Shown here one piece after another: positions 15,786-17,585 of a stretch of 17,585 nucleotides of DNA (positions are counted from its first letter, which is position 1; every line of letters starts with the position of its first letter). The notes below the pieces were generated by a model, which was given only the letters and a program-made list of their open reading frames with translations, had not been told where the DNA came from and made no database searches. The stretch is from the NCBI GenBank assembly GCA_030374735.1, contig JASCIV010000498.1:646-18230 (forward strand), given 5' to 3'. Origin of the DNA: Gracilaria caudata. Lineage: Eukaryota; Rhodophyta; Florideophyceae; Gracilariales; Gracilariaceae. The position numbers and the translations under genes are program-made.

Positions 15786-15988
15786 CGTGGCGCGCGCGCG
15801 CGCACAGCAGAAGGGAGGGCGCGGAGAGAGGGAGGAAGCGGGCGGCGGCAGAGAGCAAAGGAGCGCTCGCCACGAGAGGGGCGGGGGGGGAGGGGAACAA
15901 AGGAGAGCAGCAGCAGCAGCAGCAGCAGTAGCAGCGACGACGAGACGAGGCGCGGCGCGTTTTGTAGGTACAAATAAACGTTTTTCTT
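15786..15988 (-). promoter_or_regulatory. Short spacer: F-box 3' end and MYND promoter/leader
   Basis: Only 203 bp lie between the F-box stop and the MYND start, so 3' UTR, promoter and 5' leader must overlap or adjoin. On the coding strand it is strongly pyrimidine-rich (CT tracts, G-run complement at 15878-15895). It includes (CAG)7 at 15908-15928, read as CTG on the coding strand, and a CG alternation at 15790-15803 just upstream of the ATG. No TATA box or AATAAA is visible on the minus strand. Confidence 0.5.
15908..15928. repeat. (CAG)7 microsatellite upstream of the MYND gene
   Basis: Seven perfect CAG units are followed by TAGCAG, a decayed continuation. They lie in the presumed promoter or leader of the MYND gene, about 125 bp before its start codon, and would be read as CUG in its transcript if transcribed. 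Confidence 0.9.
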
Positions 15989-17554
15989 CTACATACACGG
16001 CGCGCCGCCAAAGTACTCGGCCACGGTGACGTTTCTCACGCACACGCAGCACACATCGCCGTCCAGCAGACAGCCGCCCGCCAGCCACTGCCCGTTGTCC
16101 GAAAACGCGCTCGCCGCCGCAAACGCCGAGCGCCACGGCATGCGCTTGAACGCGCGCACGCGCGCGCGTTCAAGCGGCGGCGGCGGCGGCGATGATGATG
16201 ATGATGATGATGATGGTGCCGCCAGCTCGGCGTACGCGTGCACAAAGTTGTTCTGCGGCAGCGAGCTGACCACCACGCGCGCGCCGGCCGCGCTGAAGTG
16301 CAGGCTGTACTGCGGCTGCTTGGCCACGAACCACGGGTGCAGCCCGGCGTCGCCGAAGCGCAGCGCCATGTACGTGGCCTCTGCGGGGCACGTGTGCACG
16401 CAGTTGAGCGCCATGCCGCGCTCTCTGTGTCGAATGGCGTCGCAATGCGCCGCTTTGTACAGCGGCACGTCGCGCAGCAGACGCAGCAACGCGTGCGACA
16501 GCTGCTGCGCGTGTTGCTCCGAGCTGAGCTCCAGCAGCTCGTCGTGCTGTCGTAGCACCACGAACGACGGCGACGACGACGCGTTGGAAGCGCGTCGGTA
16601 CAGCGCTCGCACATCCAGTAGCGCCAGACGGTAGCGACACATTTTCTTGCTGTGGAACTGATCGCCCACGCGCAGCACGCGCGCAACGTGCTCCGCCACG
16701 TTCACCACCAGCATCACGTACTGCCCGTTTGGCGAGAACACGCAACGCGCCCAGCCCAACGTGCTCCAGTTGTGCGGGCGCACCGTGGCCACTGCGCGCA
16801 CACACAGCAGGCTCAGACCGGGCTGCCGCTCGCATCGTCTCCAGATGGACACAAACGCCTTTGCAGGCTTCGAGGCAAACAACACCCACGTCACCAACGA
16901 CGCGTCCGGCGATAACGCGCCCGCCGCACTCACCACAGGCGACTGTTCTATCTCCGGAAGCATCTCTCTCAGCGCGCGCAGCTCCGTGCGCGCCTCGCAC
17001 TGCAATGAGGGCACGCGCAGCATACACAGCGAGTACGGCGTCACCAGTAACAATCGCCCCGCCGTGAACGACAGCATGGGCGGCACGTCCAACGCCGCGC
17101 TCTGCGCATACGCCAAGTGCTCATTTCTCTCACTGCGCGCGCGTCGCGCGTGCGTCACATGCACCAACTCCGGCGCGTGCGCCGTGACGCACAGCTGAGC
17201 AAGCACATGACGAGAGGGCACATGCACCAATCTCAACCGATTGTCATAAGGCAGCAGCGCCACCAACGTGCCGTCGTGGGATACCGCAAGCGCCACGTGC
17301 GCTTGTTGACTTCGCGACGGTACCAGACGAAGCGACGCGTCGGAGGACACGGACGGATGCAGGGTGAGGTCGATGCGCGTTTCGAACGGGAAGCGAGCGG
17401 TGAGCAGCAGTCGCACGTTGGACGGCCAGATGGTGCGGAACAGCGCGTGACTGGTCTGCGCGAGCGCGAAGCGGTCGCGCGGCGGCAGATGCGCCGCGAT
17501 TTGGAGCTGCGCGTCGGCGCTGAGCTGCGCGAGCGTGAGAGAGCGCGAACGCAT
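15989..17554 (-). CDS. F-box protein with a degenerate beta-propeller
   Basis: The frame gives 521 residues from the first ATG at 17554. Residues about 6-50 fit an F-box (LSADAQLQIAAHLPPRDRFA then LAQTSHALFRTIW), which binds SKP1 and links the protein to an SCF ubiquitin ligase. The rest has several WD40-like strand sets: VALAVSHDGTLVALL (about 87), GALSPDASLVTWV (about 212), CVFSPNGQYVMLVV (about 271), LHFSAAGARVVVSS (about 418) and SAFSDNGQWLAGG (about 482), typical of a substrate-binding propeller, though the WD dipeptides are lost. An 8-Ser, 5-Pro run at 448-460 sits between the last two blades and is encoded by triplet repeats beside a large hairpin. The likely role is recognition of a substrate for ubiquitination; the target is unknown. 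The next gene downstream is the MYND gene, 203 bp away. Confidence 0.85.
   Translation of the reverse strand: MRSRSLTLAQLSADAQLQIAAHLPPRDRFALAQTSHALFRTIWPSNVRLLLTARFPFETRIDLTLHPSVSSDASLRLVPSRSQQAHVALAVSHDGTLVALLPYDNRLRLVHVPSRHVLAQLCVTAHAPELVHVTHARRARSERNEHLAYAQSAALDVPPMLSFTAGRLLLVTPYSLCMLRVPSLQCEARTELRALREMLPEIEQSPVVSAAGALSPDASLVTWVLFASKPAKAFVSIWRRCERQPGLSLLCVRAVATVRPHNWSTLGWARCVFSPNGQYVMLVVNVAEHVARVLRVGDQFHSKKMCRYRLALLDVRALYRRASNASSSPSFVVLRQHDELLELSSEQHAQQLSHALLRLLRDVPLYKAAHCDAIRHRERGMALNCVHTCPAEATYMALRFGDAGLHPWFVAKQPQYSLHFSAAGARVVVSSLPQNNFVHAYAELAAPSSSSSSSSPPPPPLERARVRAFKRMPWRSAFAAASAFSDNGQWLAGGCLLDGDVCCVCVRNVTVAEYFGGAPCM
16143..16176. repeat. Perfect hairpin, 15-bp arms and 4-base loop, inside the F-box gene
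   Basis: The left arm (16143-16157, CGCTTGAACGCGCGC) and right arm (16162-16176) are exact reverse complements around ACGC. On the coding strand it encodes the basic segment LERARVRAFKR right after the Ser/Pro run. The stem is very GC-rich and would be stable in RNA or extruded DNA. Confidence 0.9.
16177..16214. repeat. Adjacent (CGG)n and (GAT)8 triplet repeats
   Basis: A GCGG-type run up to 16190 is followed by eight GAT units at 16191-16214. On the coding strand these give five Pro (CCG) and eight Ser (seven TCA, one TCG). The repeats abut the hairpin at 16143-16176, forming a 70-bp block of simple sequence within an otherwise ordinary coding region. Confidence 0.9.
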
Positions 17555-17562
17555 GTAAGAAA

Positions 17563-17585
17563 GGGGGAGGGGGAGGGGAAGGGGG
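17563..17585 (+). repeat. G-rich tract with quadruplex pattern upstream of the F-box gene
   Basis: Four G-runs (5, 5, 4 and 5 G) are separated by A, A and AA and run into the window end. They begin 9 bp upstream of the F-box start codon, on the strand opposite to the coding strand; the coding strand is therefore a C/T tract. This fits the intramolecular G-quadruplex pattern with short loops. It may be part of the promoter or leader. Confidence 0.75.

Noticed and set aside
14526..15977. 483-residue plus-strand open frame opposite the MYND gene
   Set aside because: It is antisense to a gene with a complete MYND finger, is His/Arg-rich with no domain, and is expected in GC-rich DNA.
15786..16136. 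Upstream extension of the MYND protein to a 555-residue frame
   Set aside because: It would overlap the F-box gene on the same strand and translate CTG and CT repeats; the ATG at 15785 is a better start.

Overview
The window looks like nuclear DNA of a gene-dense, intron-poor eukaryote, probably single-celled and possibly algal. The evidence is an ORC4 homologue, F-box, MYND and WD40 proteins, one GT-AG intron with a CTAACTAAC branch-like site, long introns-free reading frames, Kozak-like start contexts, and no ribosome binding sites, operons or tRNAs. I cannot name the species; a unicellular red alga or a similar compact genome is only a guess.

Layout. Positions 1-741 hold no convincing gene. 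A long WD40 protein (742-4485, minus) and the replication protein ORC4 (4830-6212, plus) are divergent and share a 344-bp intergenic promoter with a 19-bp inverted repeat. About 1.6 kb without a clear gene follows. A secreted cysteine-rich protein (7806-9331, plus, one intron) and a membrane-anchored METTL7-like methyltransferase (9847-10602, plus) lie in tandem. The methyltransferase converges on a predicted type II membrane protein (11290-12843, minus) that carries two copies of an apparently undescribed Cys/WGAWC unit. After another 1.6 kb gap with weak coding hints come a MYND zinc-finger protein (14469-15785, minus) and an F-box/beta-propeller protein (15989-17554, minus), only 203 bp apart.

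Composition changes along the window. The left part is of moderate GC; from about 11.2 kb rightwards it is strongly GC-rich, with Ala/Arg/Pro-rich proteins, CG runs, triplet repeats and G-rich tracts near gene starts. Long antisense reading frames over the GC-rich genes are composition artefacts.

The genes do not form an evident pathway: replication licensing, ubiquitin ligase targeting, methyl transfer, and secreted or membrane proteins sit side by side. The most interesting points are the duplicated GDC...WGAWC unit, an eight-cysteine pattern like plant lipid-transfer proteins at the N-terminus of the secreted protein, the His-rich insert in the methyltransferase, the ORC4 promoter palindrome, and a perfect 15-bp-arm hairpin inside the F-box gene. 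All functional calls come from reading the sequence, without database searches.
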